Position numbers and translations under genes: made by a program
Shown: positions 23,401-35,795 of the stretch, piece by piece
How the letters are laid out: each line of letters opens with the position of its first letter
Position numbering within the stretch: position 1 is the stretch's first letter
Notes under the pieces: model-generated
What the model was told of the DNA's origin: nothing
What the model saw: the letters and a program-made list of their open reading frames with translations, nothing else
The model's database searches: none
Assembly: GCA_946800325.1 (NCBI GenBank)
Contig: OX326956.1
Span: forward strand, 48,903,052 to 48,967,051
DNA: 64,000 bases
Source: Luzula sylvatica
Lineage: Eukaryota; Streptophyta; Magnoliopsida; Poales; Juncaceae
Direction of reading: 5' to 3'

Positions 23401-26238
23401 ATAACATTCTTTTAACGCTCTGAGGAGTCCAAATAACGTGTTTTGAGATGGTTTGGATCGAATCTCTTACAACGTAACTTTTCACCAAATTGTACAAACA
23501 CTAAGGAAGTTTTTTTTTTATTCATGGCATGGTTTTAATGCTTTGAGAAATTCAAATAACGTGTTTTTAGATCATTTGAATCGTATCTTTTACGACGTAA
23601 CTTTTCACCAAATTTTACAAACACTAAGATAGTTTGTTTTTCGATTCATAACAATCATTTAATGATCCGAGTTGTCCAAATGACTAGTTTTTGAGATGGT
23701 TTGAATCGAATCTTATACTACGAAACTTTTCACCAAATTGTACAAACACTAAGAAAGTTTTCTTTTCGATTCATAGCAATCTTTTTATACTTTGGGGAGT
23801 TCAAATAACGTGTTTTTAGATCAATTGTATCGTACCTTTTACTACATAACTTTTCACCAAATTTTACAACCACTAAAAACGTTTGTTTTTCGATTCATAA
23901 CAATCTTTTAAAGACCTGAGGAGTCCAAATGACGTATTTTTGAGATGTATTGGATCGAATGTTATACTACGTAACTTTTCACCAAATTGTACTAACACTA
24001 AGAAAGTTTTCTTTTCGATTCATAGCAATCATTTTACGCTTTGAGGAGTTCAAATAACGTGTTTTTAGATCATTTGTATCGAATCTTGTACTACATAAAT
24101 TTTAACCAAATTTTACAAACACTAAGATAGTTGTTTTTTCGATTCAAAACAATCTTTTAATGATCCGAGGAGTCCAAATGACTTGTTTTTTAGATGGTTT
24201 GGATCGAATCTTATACTACGTAACTTTTCACCAAATTGTAAAAACACTAAGAAAGTTTTCTTTTCGATTCATAGCAATCTTTTTTCGTTTTGAGGAGTTC
24301 AAATAGCATGTTTTTAGATCATTTGTATCATATCTTTTACTACTTAACTTTTCACAAAATTTTACAAACACCTAGAAAGTTTCGATTCATAACAATCTTT
24401 TAATGATACGAGGAGTCCAAATAACGTGTTTTTGAGATGGTTTGGATCGAATCTTATACTACGTTACTTTTCACCAAATTGTACAAATGCTAAGAAAGTT
24501 TTCTTTTCGATTCATTGCAATATTTTTACGTTTTGAGGAGCTCAAATAATGTGTTTTTAGATCATTTGTATCATTTTTACTACAAAAAAATTCACCAAAT
24601 TTTACAAACACCTAGAAAGTTTGTTTTTCGATTCATAACAATCTTTTAATGATCCGAGTAGTCCAAATAACGTATTTTTGAGATGGTCTGGATCGAATCT
24701 TATACTGCGTAACATTTCACCAAATTGTACAAACACTAAGACAGTCTTATTTTCGATTCATAGCAATCTTTTTATGCTTTGAGGAGTTCAAAAAACATGT
24801 TTTTGGATCATTTGTATCGTATCTTTTACTACATAACTTTTCTCCAAATTTTACCAAAACTAAAAAAGTTTTGTTTTTCGATTCATAACAATGTTTTAAT
24901 GATCCGAGGAGTCCAAATAACATGTTTTTGAGATGGTTTGGATCGAATCTTATACTACGTAACATTTCACCAAATTGTACAAACACTAAGCAAGTGTTCT
25001 TTTCGATTCATAGCAATCTTTTTATGCTTTTGGGAGTTCAAATAACGTGTTTTAAAATCATTTGTATCGTACATTTTACTACATAACTTTTCACCAAATT
25101 TAACAACCACAAAGAACGTTTGTCTTTCGATTCACCACAATCTTTTAAAGATCTGAGGAGCCAAATAACGTGTTTTTGAGATGGATTGGATCGAATCTTA
25201 TACTACGTAACTTTTCACCAAATTGTACTAACACTAAGAAAGTTTTCTATTCGATTCATAGCAATCTTTTTACGCTTTGAGGAGTTCAAATAACGTGTTT
25301 ATTGATCATTTGTATCGTATCTTTTACTACATAACGTTTCACCAAATTTTACAAGCACTAAGAAAGTTTGTTTTTCGATTCATAACAATCTTTTAAAGAT
25401 CCGAGGAGTCAAAATAACGTGTTTTTGAGATGGTTATGATTGAATCTTATACTACGTAACTTTTCACAAAATTGCACAAACACTAAGAAACTTTTCTTTT
25501 CGATTCATAGCAATCTTTTTACGCTTTGAGAAGTTCAAATAACAGGTTTTTAGATCATTTGTATCGTATCTTTTACTACATAACTTTTCACCAAATTTTA
25601 CAAACACTAAGAAAGTTTGTTTTTTTATTCATAACAATGTTTTAAAGAAATGAGGAGTCCAAATAACATGTTTTTGAGATGGTTTGGATCGAATTTTATA
25701 CAACGTAACTTTTCACCAAATTGTACAAACACTACGCAAGTTTTCTTTTCGATTCATACCAATCTTTTTATGCTTTGAGGAGTTCAAAAAACGTGTTTTT
25801 GGATCATTTGCATCGTATCTTTTACTACATAACTTTTCACCAAATTTTACAAACACTAAAAAAGTTTGTTTTTCAATTCATAACAATGTTATAAAGATCT
25901 GAGGAGTCAAAATAACGTGTTTTTGAGATGGTTTGGATCGAATCTTATACTACCTAACTTTTCTCCAAATTGTACAAACACTAAGAAAGTTTTCTTTTCT
26001 ATTCATTACAATCTTTTTATGCTTTGGGGAGTTCAAATAACGTGTTTTAAAATCATTTGTATCGTACCTTTTACTACACAACTTTCCGCCAAATTTTACA
26101 ACCACAAAGAACGTTTGTTTTTCGATTCATAACAATCATTTAAAGATCTTAGGAGCCAAATAACGTGTTTTTGAGATGGATTGGATCGAATCTTATACTA
26201 CGTAATTTTTTACCAAATTGTACTAACACTAAGAAAGT
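20493..26238. repeat. Dimeric satellite array, block 2
   Basis: Continuation of the same A/B satellite, about 46 monomers. It resumes in phase after the CACTA element in a B-type monomer of the ATTTTTACTACAAAAA subtype. A near-identical single-dimer duplication is visible around 21790-22290, where the AATAATGTATTTTTGAGATGG variant occurs twice 249 bp apart. Degenerate monomers with extra substitutions cluster around 23220-23700. Confidence 0.95.
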
Positions 26239-27795
26239 TATCGGATTTATGATTCTATTTACGGAGGCGAGTATATTGTGGTTATGAATCACAAAAGGAA
26301 GCGGTATGGATCAAGGATACATGACCAAACTCGAGTAGTCACGAGTTATCGGATTTATGGTTGTATATTGCGTGACACGCAATAGTACAAGCCAAAAATG
26401 CCGAGGTCACAACCACTTCTAGCCAATACTCAGAAAATTTCATTGATCCATGAAATTTTATGAAATGATGTGATCGTAGGTATTGGAAATGTTCCAAACC
26501 TGATGTTGATTAACACTAACGGCAACGTGCGGACCCGTTTACAAAACCGCTCTCTCTAGTCGCGCGTGACTGTCATGCGATGACTATGGGTATGGAGATA
26601 CCTAGAGGAGGAAGAAGAGAGTAGAGTGTAGTTATCTAATACGATAGTCCTCGCAGGTTGTGGGTATGGAGATACCCATAGGTAAACGTTGTATCACGCA
26701 AATACTTAATCCGTATGAATACATCCCTTTTAAAAATTTTGTTTACTTAAATTAATATACATTCACCTTATATGAAAATTGTGTGCGGGTTGTGTAATTT
26801 GATTACATGAACCCTGATTTGAACTTGTGCGGACGTCGACATAATTGAGGATTATGTGCAGCGAAACCGTCACACTTAAAGTTTCATTTCTAAACATCCC
26901 TAGTCATGATTCAGTTTGCTTAAGAGTGAAGCATTTACATTATCAGATAATAGACTGAACATGTACACTAGTACGTTAGCCGAGGAGATGATTATGTTTT
27001 GCTAATCATAGGACAAAGGTGTTTGTCGAATCGGGAACGTAGATATATGCTAGGTGACATATATTGGATATGACCGAAGCCGCGAGACCATGACATGGTT
27101 TAGTCATTATAGATGGACTCGCGACGAGTAGGGTATTAGGTTCTTCATACTTGAGGGGACCATTGATTGCGTTACGTGCGTAACACAATGCTTTGATATG
27201 ATCTTACGCTCACCGTAACAGGGAGTTAAAACGGTCATCATTGGGCATTGTCCGAAACACGGAATTCAATGTGAGTCTCCAAGATAGGAATTGTTTATTC
27301 CGAAAGGAAGAGATATCTCTTTGGCCACTCGATGAATTGATTAACGAAAACTGTGGCCACAGTCAATGATATTAACGGTTAATATCGATTGAAATTTGTT
27401 AACTCAATTCAGACTCGAGGAATAAGTATAGTTAATCAAAATATAAGGATGACTATCACCATGCCTTTTGATTAACGGATATCGCTAACAAGAGAACTAG
27501 TAACCGCTATTCGAGATAGGCACAATGATCACAATCATTATTCGTTTAACATGGGTAGCTATGATGGAGTGACTAGATCCCGCTCATAAGCTTGTAGGCA
27601 TTGGAAACAACCTACTGCCATCGTTAATCGAACCTACATGGTCACACAACGAGTCGTACTAAGTCGGGCTTGATCATAAAATTGGCACATAGGATGTGCA
27701 TAGCTTGGTATTTGATACGCGAGCTATATTCTCTAAAATCGTGCGTATTGGATATGCATGAGTACCTTTTAGGTAGATCTGAAATTGAGTGGGAG

Positions 27796-28825
27796 TCTGA
27801 AGGAAATACAGTTTCAGGATCAACCGTAAAAGTGTACACAAGGATAAACGAATGTAGGCGTACATTCGTGGTCATATCTTTCAGTAGGAAAATCCAATTT
27901 GAATGGTTCAAATTGGGTTAGATAGATAATAAGATTATCTACAACCTTCATATAGAAATATATTTCATATGAACGAAGTATCAGTGTCGTTTCTATGAAA
28001 TACCGAAAGGGTACAACAGTATGACATACAATTAGTAAAATAGTCATAACTTTTGCATACGAACTCCAATTGGGTCGTGTAGATAATAAGATTATCTACA
28101 ACTTTCGTGTTGGTTGATTTTCTGTCAGAGGAATTTACCAATTTCGTATGGACAGAATACTGGACAGATTCATGCAACTTTCTGTGTGAAAGAGTGTATA
28201 TTGGATATACATGTCTTTTGGCCAATCCTAATCCTATATGATATAAATAGGATTTTCTCTCTCATCTTCACTAAGTGATCATTCTGCCAAAGACACAAAA
28301 AAGAGAGAATTCAAATTTGATCTTTCTCAAAGTGAAAAGGTGCGAAGAGAGAGAAATCGAGAAAAGAGTTTCTCGAGAGATAGAGAATCAATTCGATCGA
28401 GCAAGTTCACCGGTGCATCGTCTAGGCAGGTGCATCCGTGACCGACGTCTTACGAGTCAAGGTGGATACACGTAGAGGAGCAACATATGGGGCTCTTTCG
28501 GTTGTGATCGATTCGGAGAAACGAATTATGTCGGAGACGGAAACGAGCGAATCGGAAACGGGACGCATGAAGACAACTGGACGCGTGTCAAGACGGTGGG
28601 AGACGTGTGGTATGGGACGCACGGGATAGTCACCAATGTGACACCGAAGGAAGAGAAGGATGCGAGCGATCAACCCTTCGTGTGCAATCAATTTTGCACC
28701 GGTATGAATCTGTCCTTCTATTTGCATCGTACCCTCGAAGTCATGGCGTGATCTTGGATTTAGGGAACCGGACCGGGCCTTCATATCCGCTGTGCGGGCC
28801 CGGGGTCGGGTGAATACCCCCAACA
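27796..28825 (+). repeat. LTR (first few bases missing) with TATA box
   Basis: Aligns over its whole length with the LTR at 57406-58395, including AGGATCAACCGTAAAAGTG-type and GGTCCGGTTCC-region sequences and the terminal CCCCAACA. The expected TGTTGGGA start is missing: the purine tract runs directly into TCTGAAGGAAATACAG, as if deleted between two GGGA words. A TATAAATA promoter motif lies at 28242-28249, upstream of a GA-rich transcribed-looking section. Confidence 0.8.
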
Positions 28826-28826
28826 G

Positions 28827-28838
28827 TGGTATCAGAGC
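28827..28838 (+). promoter_or_regulatory. tRNA-iMet primer-binding site
   Basis: TGGTATCAGAGC, complementary to the 3' end of plant initiator methionine tRNA, starts two bases after the LTR terminal CA. It is the site where minus-strand reverse transcription would be primed, and fixes the LTR 3' boundary and element orientation. Confidence 0.92.
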
Positions 28839-29208
28839 GATCGCCATCGATTCGAGGGTCGAATCATAGTCGTATATTCGATATACGCACGGGTTATCAA
28901 AGTTCGTACCCGTTTGCATGATGATAGATATAGAGATTCCAATTTCGTTAAAAATCACAAGTAGAATTCACTAGAGATCAATCAAAAGTTGATTGAGAGT
29001 ATCTAGGAATTATCGTGAAAAGGTTTCATGATTTATCGTTTCAGAAACGAGCGAAAACGGAAGAAACGGCAAAATCTGCAGAAAATTAGAATACGAAACA
29101 GTGCCTAAAACTAAGATAATTTTCAGTGGGAAACTCCAAATTGATTGGATCAAATTGGTGTAGTTAGATAATGAGATTATCTATGACTTTGATACAGAAA
29201 GTTTTTTC

Positions 29209-31255
29209 ATACGAAACTTTTCACCAAATTGTGCTAACACTAAGAAAGTTTTCTTTTCAATTCATAGCAATAATTTTACGCTTTGAGGAGTTCAAATAAC
29301 GTGTTTTTATATCATTTGTATCGTATCTTTTGCTACATAACTTTTCACCAAATTTTACAAACACTAAGATAGTTTGTTTTTCGATTCATAACAATCTTTT
29401 AATGATCCGAGGAGTCCAAATGACTTGTTTTTGAGATGGTTTGAATCAAATCTTATACTACGAAACTTTTCACCAAATTGTACAAACACTAAGAAAGTTT
29501 TTTTTCGATTCATAGCAATATTTTTATGCTTTGGAGAGTTCAAATAACGTGTTTTTAGATCATTTGTATCGTACATTTTACTACATAACTTTTCACCAAA
29601 TTTTACAACCACTAAAAACGTTTGTTTTTTGATTCATAACAATCTTTTAAAGATCTGAGGAGTCCAAATAACGTGTTTTTGAGATGGATTGGATCGAATG
29701 TTATACTACGTAACTTTTCACCAAATTGTACTAACACTAAGAGAGTTTTCTTTTCGATTCATAGCAATCATTTTACGCTTTGAGGAGTTCAAATAACGTG
29801 TTTTTAGATCATTTGTATCGTATCTTATACTACATAACTTTTCACCAAATTTTACAAGCACTAAAATAGTTGTTTTTTCGATTCAAAACAATCTTTTAAT
29901 GATCTGAGGAGTCCAAATGACTTGTTTTTGAGATGGTTTGGATCGAATCTTATACTACGTAACTTTTCTCCAAATTGTACAAACACTAAGACAGTTTTTG
30001 TTTCGATTCATAGCAATCTTTTTTATTCTTGGAGGACTTCAAATAACGTGTTTTTAGATCATTTGTATCGTATCTTTTACAACATAACTTTTCACCAAAT
30101 TTTGCATACACTAAAAAAGATTGTTTTTCAATTCATAACTATGTGTTAAAGATCTGGCGTGTCCAAATAATGTGTTTTTGAGATGGTTTGGATCGAATCT
30201 TATACTACGTAACATTTCACCAAATTGTACAAACAATAAGAAAGTTTTCTTATCAGTTCATAGCATTCTCTTTGTACTTTGGGGAGTTCAAATAACGTGT
30301 TTTAAGATCATTTGTATCGTATCTTTTACTACATAACTTTTGACCAAATTTTACAAACACTAAGAACGTTTGTTTTTCGATTCATAACAATCTTTTAAAG
30401 ATCTGAGGAGTCCAAATAACGTGTTTTTGAGATGGATTGGATCGAATCTTATACTACGTAAGTTTTCACCAAATTGTACTAACACTAAGAAAGTTTTCTT
30501 TTCAATTCATAGCAATCATTTTACGCTTTGAGGAGTTCAAATAACGTGTTTTTAGATCATTTGTATCGTATCTTTTGCTACATAAATTTTCACCAAATTT
30601 TACAAGCACTATGAAAGTTTGTTTTTTGATTCATAACAATCTTTTAAATATCTGAGGAGTCAACATAACGTGTTTTTGAGATGGTTATGATCGAATCTTA
30701 TACTACGTAACTTTTCTCTAAATTGTACAAACACTAAGAAAGTTTTCTTTTCGATTCATAGCAATCTTTCTACGCTTTGAGGAGTTCAAATAACGTGTTT
30801 TTAGATCATTTGTATCGTATCTTTTACTACATAACTTTTCACCAAATTTTACAAACACTAAGAAAGTTTGTTTGTTGATTCATAACAATGTTTTAATGAT
30901 CCGAGGAGTCCAAATAACATGTTTTTTAGATGGTTTGGATCGAATCTTATACTACGTAACTTTTCACCAAATTGTACAAACACTAAGCAAGTTTTCTTTT
31001 CGATTCATAGCAATCTTTTTACGCTGTGAAGAGTTCAAATAACGTGTTTTTAGATCATTTGTATCGTATCTTTTGCTACATAACTTTTCACCAAATTTTA
31101 CAAACACTAAAAAAGTTTGTTTTTCGATTCATAACAATGTTTTAAAGGCCTGAGGAGTCCAAATAACGTGTTTTTGAGATGGTTTGGATCGAATCTTATA
31201 CTATCTAACTTTTCACCAAATTGTACAAACACTAAAAAAGTTTTCTTTTCGATTC
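29209..31255. repeat. Dimeric satellite array, block 3
   Basis: About 16 further monomers of the same A/B alternation, resuming at ACTTTTCACCAAATTGTGC and ending in an A-type monomer at about 31255, where a Helitron-like copy begins. Confidence 0.95.
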
Positions 31256-33265
31256 ATTTGTTTTACCATACACATAATATATAGTTATGATTTTTCGGGA
31301 TCAAATATAAGAATTTATGAAAATAAATATCATATTGATTAAGAAAGTTTGGTGATAACAAAATTATTATATTCTTTTTTAATATGATACATTGGAAAAT
31401 ATTTATTTAGTACTTTAATGCAACACATACAAAAAAGAATAAATGTCACTATAAAATAATAAAACAACATGCGTGACATAAACAAAAAATCAAAATCATA
31501 TGATATGATATTTTAAATTTTCATATCTAAAATTAAGAATAATAGCATTGTAAAAGTTAAAAAAAATTATTTGTGTCTTATAAATTTTATATTTCATGTT
31601 TATCATTGAAAAATATCATATAAGTTAAAGAAATTATTTGTGTTTAGTAAATAAATATCTTTCATTATTTATTTTTTAAAGATTAATATGAAACTGTTTT
31701 AAGTAAAAATACAAATATAACATAATTGTTTTAAAAATAATAATAAAAATTAGGATGTGCAATTTTTTTCAATTATATTTTTAAAAATAATAATAATTAG
31801 GATTACAAATCATTAATGTAATTATATTTATTTTTATATATTTTTTACATAATTGTTTTCATAATTTTAAGTTAGAGAAAAATATTGAATATATGATAAT
31901 AACATACTTAGTAGTATGTGCAATTTTTTTCAATTATACTTTTAAAAATAATATTACTTAATCTTACAAGTCATTGATGTAATTAAATTTATTTTTATAT
32001 TTTTTTGTACATAATTGTTTTCATAATTTTAAGTTATAGAAAAATATTAAATATATGATAATATGGATCTCAAAATAAAGATAAAATTCAAGCAAATATA
32101 TTTCTTAATTTTTTAAATTATATTATGAAAAATACTAACAATATTTGATGTATGTTTTATGATATTATATATTAATTTATTAATGTTAGATATTTAAACT
32201 CTTCACATTATATTTGTATTCACAATTGATAACGTACCATATTGTGAAAAAAATTCAAAATCAAATACAACTGGTCTAACATGAACCTAACAAATAATAT
32301 TTTGACGCGTCATCAACTGGTCCAACATGAACCTAACACATAATATTTTGACAAGTCATCAGTGTAAGGTGATGTGGCCTTCTAAAATTGCTTAAAATTA
32401 TGTGTAAAATAAGGGACACATAAATATCTACAAATAAAACATAATCACACAAAATCAAAAGTTAATCTATGGTTCATATGTTGCCACATATCCTAATCTA
32501 ATGGTTGAAATAATTGTGATGATGTGGCATGAGGAAATTGTTGGAACAAATATTAAAACTCAAAATTAATTAATAGAAAACATTATATTGTAACAGGTGA
32601 TTTAATTTCTAGGTGTTAATGACATTGAGTATTTGGTTTATAACATTACACTCAATTATTTGTCTTGGAATAACTTACATAATTCTCATTTAATGTCATT
32701 ATTAGAATTGATTCATATTGAAACGTATCAGCCAACCATAATCAAGTATTTCATTATAAATAATCATTGTTGTGACTCTCCTGGTGAGGTAATAGATATA
32801 CAATATATAGAAGAGAGATACAAGACAAATATAAAAGGAGTTGAGAGAGAGAAACAGAATTAAACACAATATTATACATGGTTCCAATAATTCCTCATAT
32901 ATTCTCAATATACTATTTTATATATGTAATATACTATTTCGAGTTGGGTGTTGAAGAAGGCTATCATCCGTCGTTCTCATGGACGTGCCCTAAAGAACGA
33001 CATCTCCGGATTATCTTGGGGCGTTTTCACAATGTATGTACGATAGGACGGAATAACGCTTTAGGACAGTGTTCACACGATCCGGGTAAACGATTTCGAT
33101 TTTACGATTATATTTTATTATATGTTGATTTTGTATATGTATTATGTTTGTATATTATTAATTAATATATTTTATTCTTTATCAATATCCGAATATATCG
33201 TTTTGTTTTATTTTGTTTTAACAGAAATAGCATAAAGATGGGTCCAAAATAAGGGAGTTGGTAAA
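31256..33265 (-). mobile_element. Helitron-like AT-rich element, copy 1 (3' end deleted)
   Basis: On the minus strand this matches the plus-strand element at 51864-60620 along its length: TTATTTTGGACCCATCTTTATG at the 5' side (quoted in part, GGACCCATCTTTATG), the ATGCCACATCATCACAATTA region, ACATGAACCTAACA-type middle, and ATCATAACTATATATTATGTG at the 3' side (quoted in part). The terminal hairpin seen in copy 2 is missing: the match stops at TTCATTTG, sharing TTCAT with the satellite. A solo LTR interrupts it at 32539-33223. No coding capacity. Confidence 0.7.
32539..33223. mobile_element. Solo LTR, 685 bp, with GAAAT target-site duplication
   Basis: Starts TGTTGGAACAAATATT and ends GTTTTAACA, the TG...CA ends of an LTR. 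GAAAT flanks it on both sides (32534-32538 and 33224-33228). The uninterrupted relative at 51890-51920 has the sequence without the insert, which independently gives the same junction. It contains a TATAAATA-like motif near 32756. Different family from the LTR at 57406. No internal region remains, consistent with LTR-LTR recombination. Confidence 0.88.
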
Positions 33266-33972
33266 TTCTCTCCGTATCTTTAAATTCCTCCAATTGGTTA
33301 TAGAAAAATCTCTCATTTGTATCATTGTATGTATGAATTATAATTCTAGTTTTATAATTACTCTACCAATTTTAAGTTTCTAATTCACCATTTTGTATCG
33401 ACTCTTGCATGGTAGTTGAGTAGAAACTATCATATTTCTCATGCTCCTACATATTATTGTTTTTATGAATAAATTATTATTGATTGGTTATTGAATTTGC
33501 AGTAATTAACCTTTTTATGTTTCCTTAATTTGAAACATGAAATCAGAAGAATAGAAGCCAAGGGATCATAGGCCCAAGGCCCACGAGAACAAGCCTGTGA
33601 CAGAATAATGATATATATTCTGTATTCTCTTTTCGCAAAAAAAAACTTGTTACTAATGATGTTTAAAAAATATATATTTAATTACAAAATATTTGTGAAC
33701 AAAAATATGTAACAACAAGTAGAAAAAATACACAGGTATCAAATAGTAATAATTATACAGTTAATAATGATGTTTTTTTTAAAAAAAAATATTTAATGAA
33801 AAAAAATATGTGTGAACAAACGTATGGAAAAAATTATATATACAAGTCGAAAAAATGTATACAGGGAAAAAAATACGACTATAAGAGTACGCGATGTTAT
33901 ATAAAACGAAGCGTATAAAATAATATACAATATGCATAACAACATGTATTGATACAAAAAAATATACAAAAA
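33266..33972. other. AT-rich intergenic DNA with a local duplication
   Basis: No gene seen. A degenerate direct repeat of about 125 bp is visible around 33655-33730 and 33768-33835 (shared AATGATGTTT followed by A/T-rich and TGTGAACAAA words). Confidence 0.5.
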
Positions 33973-34133
33973 TGATACGTTCACAAACATAATCCACAAA
34001 TCTAATCCCGATGAGTATATTTAGGTATAAATTAGGTGGGATCCAGACCGATTAAATTCCATATATAATTAATTTATACCTAAAAATGCTCATAGGGATT
34101 AGATTTGTGGATTATGTTTTGTGAGTGTATCAG
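33973..34133. repeat. Hairpin with about 60-bp arms
   Basis: The left arm (about 33973-34034) contains CATAATCCACAAATCTAATCC. The right arm (34070-34133) is its reverse complement with about 90% identity, and the loop is about 35 bp. Too long and too well paired to be chance. It may be a small foldback transposon or the source of a hairpin RNA. No poly-T terminator logic applies because this is nuclear DNA. Confidence 0.75.
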
Positions 34134-34554
34134 TTTTGAAAAAAAATAAGGACGTATCAAATAGTAATAAGTATATAGTTCAAGTAAAATACTACACAAT
34201 TTTTGGTATTTTTTTTTTGTTTATTGTCAAATACGTTAAATGTAAGATAGTTGAAACTTTAGTTGCATCAAAATAATAAATAATTAATGTCAAATTATAT
34301 CTTTGATAAAATTTGTACAAGTACAAGAAAAAACATAATGCTTGAAAAAATTACAAGAATTACTACCCAAGGGGAGCGAGATCCCATCTAGTATTCAAAA
34401 AAATTGGGAATTCTTTTTTAAATATCCGTAAAAAAATTATTGTTTGATAAATAAACATTTGGAAATTATTCTTATGTATAAAGTTAAGAGAAATGGAAGA
34501 AATCTGTGCAGCCACGTCATCAGGGGCCTCTTTGTAAAAAAAAATATTTTTTTC
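34134..34554. other. AT-rich intergenic DNA
   Basis: No gene. A short GC-richer segment, GGGGAGCGAGATCCC followed by ATCTAGT (34371-34392), resembles a Helitron 3' terminus but its stem is weak, so I do not call it as one. Confidence 0.4.
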
Positions 34555-34935
34555 ACATTTTCGTCCTTTTTTATTTACATTTTGGTCTTTTTTATTTGAA
34601 AAAATTACGTTTTGGTCCTTTTTTATTTACATTGTGGTCCTTTTTATTTACACTTTGGTCCTTTTTATTTACAATTTGGTCCTTTTTAGTTGAAAAAACT
34701 ACATTTTGATCCTTTCTATTTACATTTTTGTCCTTTTAAGTTTATAAACTTACATTTTAGTCCTTCATATTTACATCTTGATCCTCTTTTATTTACATGC
34801 CGGTCCTTTTTTACATTTTTGAATTTACATTATAGTTCTTTTTATTTATATCTTGGTCCTTTTCAGTTTTAGTTCACACTTTGGTACTTTTTATTAACAT
34901 TTTGATCATTTTTAATTAAAATTTCGGTCCTTTTT
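34555..34935. repeat. Minisatellite with TTTGGTCCTTTTTATTTACA units
   Basis: About 15-18 degenerate copies of a roughly 20-bp unit, with the core TTTGGTCCTTTTTATTTACA, occasionally spaced by GAAAAAACTACA. Open frames across it are repetitive Phe/Leu strings and not genes. Confidence 0.85.
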
Positions 34936-35011
34936 TACATTATTAATAATTCCTCTCATCTCATGCCTCCACATCACCACCTTATTATGCCTCCCTATCA
35001 CCACTTTACTT

Positions 35012-35724
35012 GGAAAATTTTCAAAAGACTCCTTAAATTTGTAGATATTGTAAAAAACAATTAATTTACATATGTATTCATTTAAAAAAAATGTTTTTTT
35101 AATTTTAAAAAATTCTTAAACTTTTTGTAATATATAATAATTAAAAAAAATTACTATATGTTATATGTTATATAATTTTAATATTTCATTCATTACAAAT
35201 ATTCGACTTATGTATTATTTTTCTTGAAAAACTAACATAAAATTATAATAAGTTGAACAATATTATTAAAAGAACATCTTGCAAATATTTAAAAATAAAA
35301 TATCATAAAACTATTAAAAAATACATAAAAGGAAAACTAAAATAAAAAATAGATGTTTAAATAGATATTTTCTATGAATATATTTGCAAGATGTTTATTT
35401 ATTATTATTTAATGTTAGTTTTTTATGAATAAAGAATGGAATATTAAAATTATATAAACAAAATATGTAATAATTTAAATTTTTTTAAATCACTACATGT
35501 TAAGAAGTGTTTATGAATTTTCTTAAAATTAATAAAAAATAACAAAAATAACTTTTAATTATTACATATGAGATTTGGAGGGTATTTTGGAAAAAAAAAA
35601 TTAATATCATCCATAAGGAGTATTTTAAAATAAAAGTTTGGTAAAGAGTTTTTTTTTGGAGTTTACGAAAAGATAGAGGATTTTTTACAATATCCAAAAA
35701 AAATTAGGGGGTTAAAAATATACC
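35012..35724. repeat. Possible foldback element
   Basis: A left-end segment with AGACTCCTTAAATTTG and GATATTGTAAAAAAC reappears inverted at about 35680-35720 as GATTTTTTACAATATCC followed by a TTAGGGGGTT stretch. The left end GGAAAATTTTCAAAAGACTCC (quoted in part, AAAAGACTCC) resembles the ends of the element at 42995-44048. The pairing is imperfect and the outer boundaries are uncertain. Confidence 0.45.
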
Positions 35725-35765
35725 AAATCACGGATGTGCGAATAATCATGACAAACTCGAGGGCT

Positions 35766-35795
35766 CCCGCGCAATTTGCACGGGGAAAAAGCTAG
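35766..35795 (+). mobile_element. Helitron 3' terminus
   Basis: CCCGCGCAA, one-base loop and TTGCACGGG make a GC-rich 9-bp stem with one mismatch. It is followed seven bases later by CTAG (35792-35795) and then T. A short GC hairpin just before CTRR, inserted in front of T, defines Helitron 3' ends. The 5' end (TC after A) could not be located, so the element's length is unknown; it may cover much of 34.4-35.8 kb. Confidence 0.65.

Larger units (their letters stand above)
26239..29208 (+). mobile_element. LTR-retrotransposon fragment inserted in the satellite
   Basis: This non-satellite block interrupts an A-type monomer. From left to right it has about 1.55 kb of probable internal 3' sequence with no long open frame, a GAGTGGGAG purine-rich tract (27787-27795), an LTR (27796-28825), a primer-binding site (28827-28838), and about 370 bp of internal 5' sequence. 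No gag or pol domain was found, so the element is non-autonomous or a recombination remnant. The LTR is related to the one at 57406-58395. Confidence 0.75.

Noticed and set aside
27642..28958. Several open frames in the LTR fragment at 27.6-29 kb and at 57.4-58.5 kb
   Set aside because: They lie in LTR or leader sequence, overlap on both strands and match no gag or pol domain.
32633..33165. Protein-coding gene on the plus strand
   Set aside because: The frames lie inside the solo LTR and do not match any family.
34371..34391. Third Helitron 3' end
   Set aside because: Only a four-base GGGA/TCCC stem precedes CTAG; too weak without other copies.
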